The position numbers were made by a program, and so were the translations under genes. From an uncultured Clostridia bacterium (GTDB lineage Bacteria; Bacillota; Clostridia; Oscillospirales; Oscillospiraceae), in contig CAMWTG010000189.1 of the NCBI GenBank assembly GCA_947177115.1, positions 1-5,596 on the forward strand: DNA of 5,596 bases. The letters run 5' to 3'. Shown piece after piece: positions 5,565 through 5,596 of this stretch. Every line of letters starts with the position of its first letter. Position 1 is the first letter of the stretch. Below the pieces are notes generated by a model. It ran no database searches. It was not told where the DNA came from and saw nothing but the letters and a program-made list of their open reading frames with translations.

Positions 5565-5596
5565 TTTGCAACGGCCGCATCGAGCGGCCGTGCAAA
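5565..5596. repeat. GC palindrome at the window edge
   Basis: TTTGC-A-ACGGCCGC (5565-5578) pairs with GCGGCCGTGCAAA (5584-5596) around loop ATCGA, giving a 13-bp stem with a single bulged base. It reaches the window end and may extend further. Possible roles are a terminator part for the gene upstream of ftsH or a member of a dispersed palindrome family. Confidence 0.45.

Noticed and set aside
5541..5576. A possible ftsH promoter on the minus strand, TTGCAA with TACAAG 18 bases on
   Set aside because: Only 4 of 6 matches in each box, and both boxes lie within hairpin arms or loops, so chance is as likely.
5419..5595. A 59-residue N-terminal extension of FtsH to an ATG at the window edge
   Set aside because: The extension crosses five hairpins, is unlike any FtsH N-terminus, and the TTG at 5418 has a perfect ribosome site and yields the usual short pre-membrane segment.

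Overview
The window comes from a GC-rich bacterial chromosome. It is most likely from a Gram-positive anaerobe of the Clostridia, with the Oscillospiraceae-type gut lineages as the best guess. This is inferred from strong AGGAGG-type Shine-Dalgarno sites, a TTG start with a perfect ribosome site, the Firmicutes-like FtsH sequence, and the pairing of a DUF1538 membrane protein with an unusual PII protein. No marker gene fixes the genus. All four convincing genes lie on the minus strand. None is interrupted, and I see no mobile element, CRISPR array, tRNA or rRNA.

Read in the direction of transcription (right to left), the window opens with about 180 bases of non-coding leader (5419-5596) holding five consecutive inverted repeats. 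The last of these abuts the ribosome site of ftsH, which encodes the membrane-anchored AAA+ zinc protease (3565-5418, TTG start). A 228-base gap follows. It has an imperfect GC-rich inverted repeat close to the ftsH stop and a good sigma-70-type promoter (TGTACA, 17 bases, TATACT) about 50 bases before the next gene.

That promoter appears to drive a tight three-gene operon. The first gene encodes a 507-residue polytopic membrane protein made of two tandem DUF1538 repeats (1813-3336). The second encodes a 225-residue protein with two fused, divergent PII-type domains (1123-1800). The third encodes a 342-residue flavodoxin-fold protein of the NADPH-dependent FMN reductase / iron-sulfur flavoprotein kind, with a four-cysteine cluster and an apparently degenerate N-terminal copy of the same fold (78-1106). 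The gaps are 12 and 16 bases. At the first junction the stop codon of the upstream gene is embedded in the ribosome site of the next. A perfect 13-bp hairpin seven bases (up to its right arm) after the last stop closes the operon.

The operon is the interesting part. PII proteins usually gate transporters or enzymes in response to nucleotides and metabolites. Here a double PII is sandwiched between an uncharacterised transporter-like membrane protein and a probable redox flavoprotein. The natural inference is a PII-controlled transport or redox module whose substrate is unknown. The AT-rich hairpins and GC palindromes at the two window ends also resemble one another in inverted orientation, and may be members of a dispersed intergenic repeat family.
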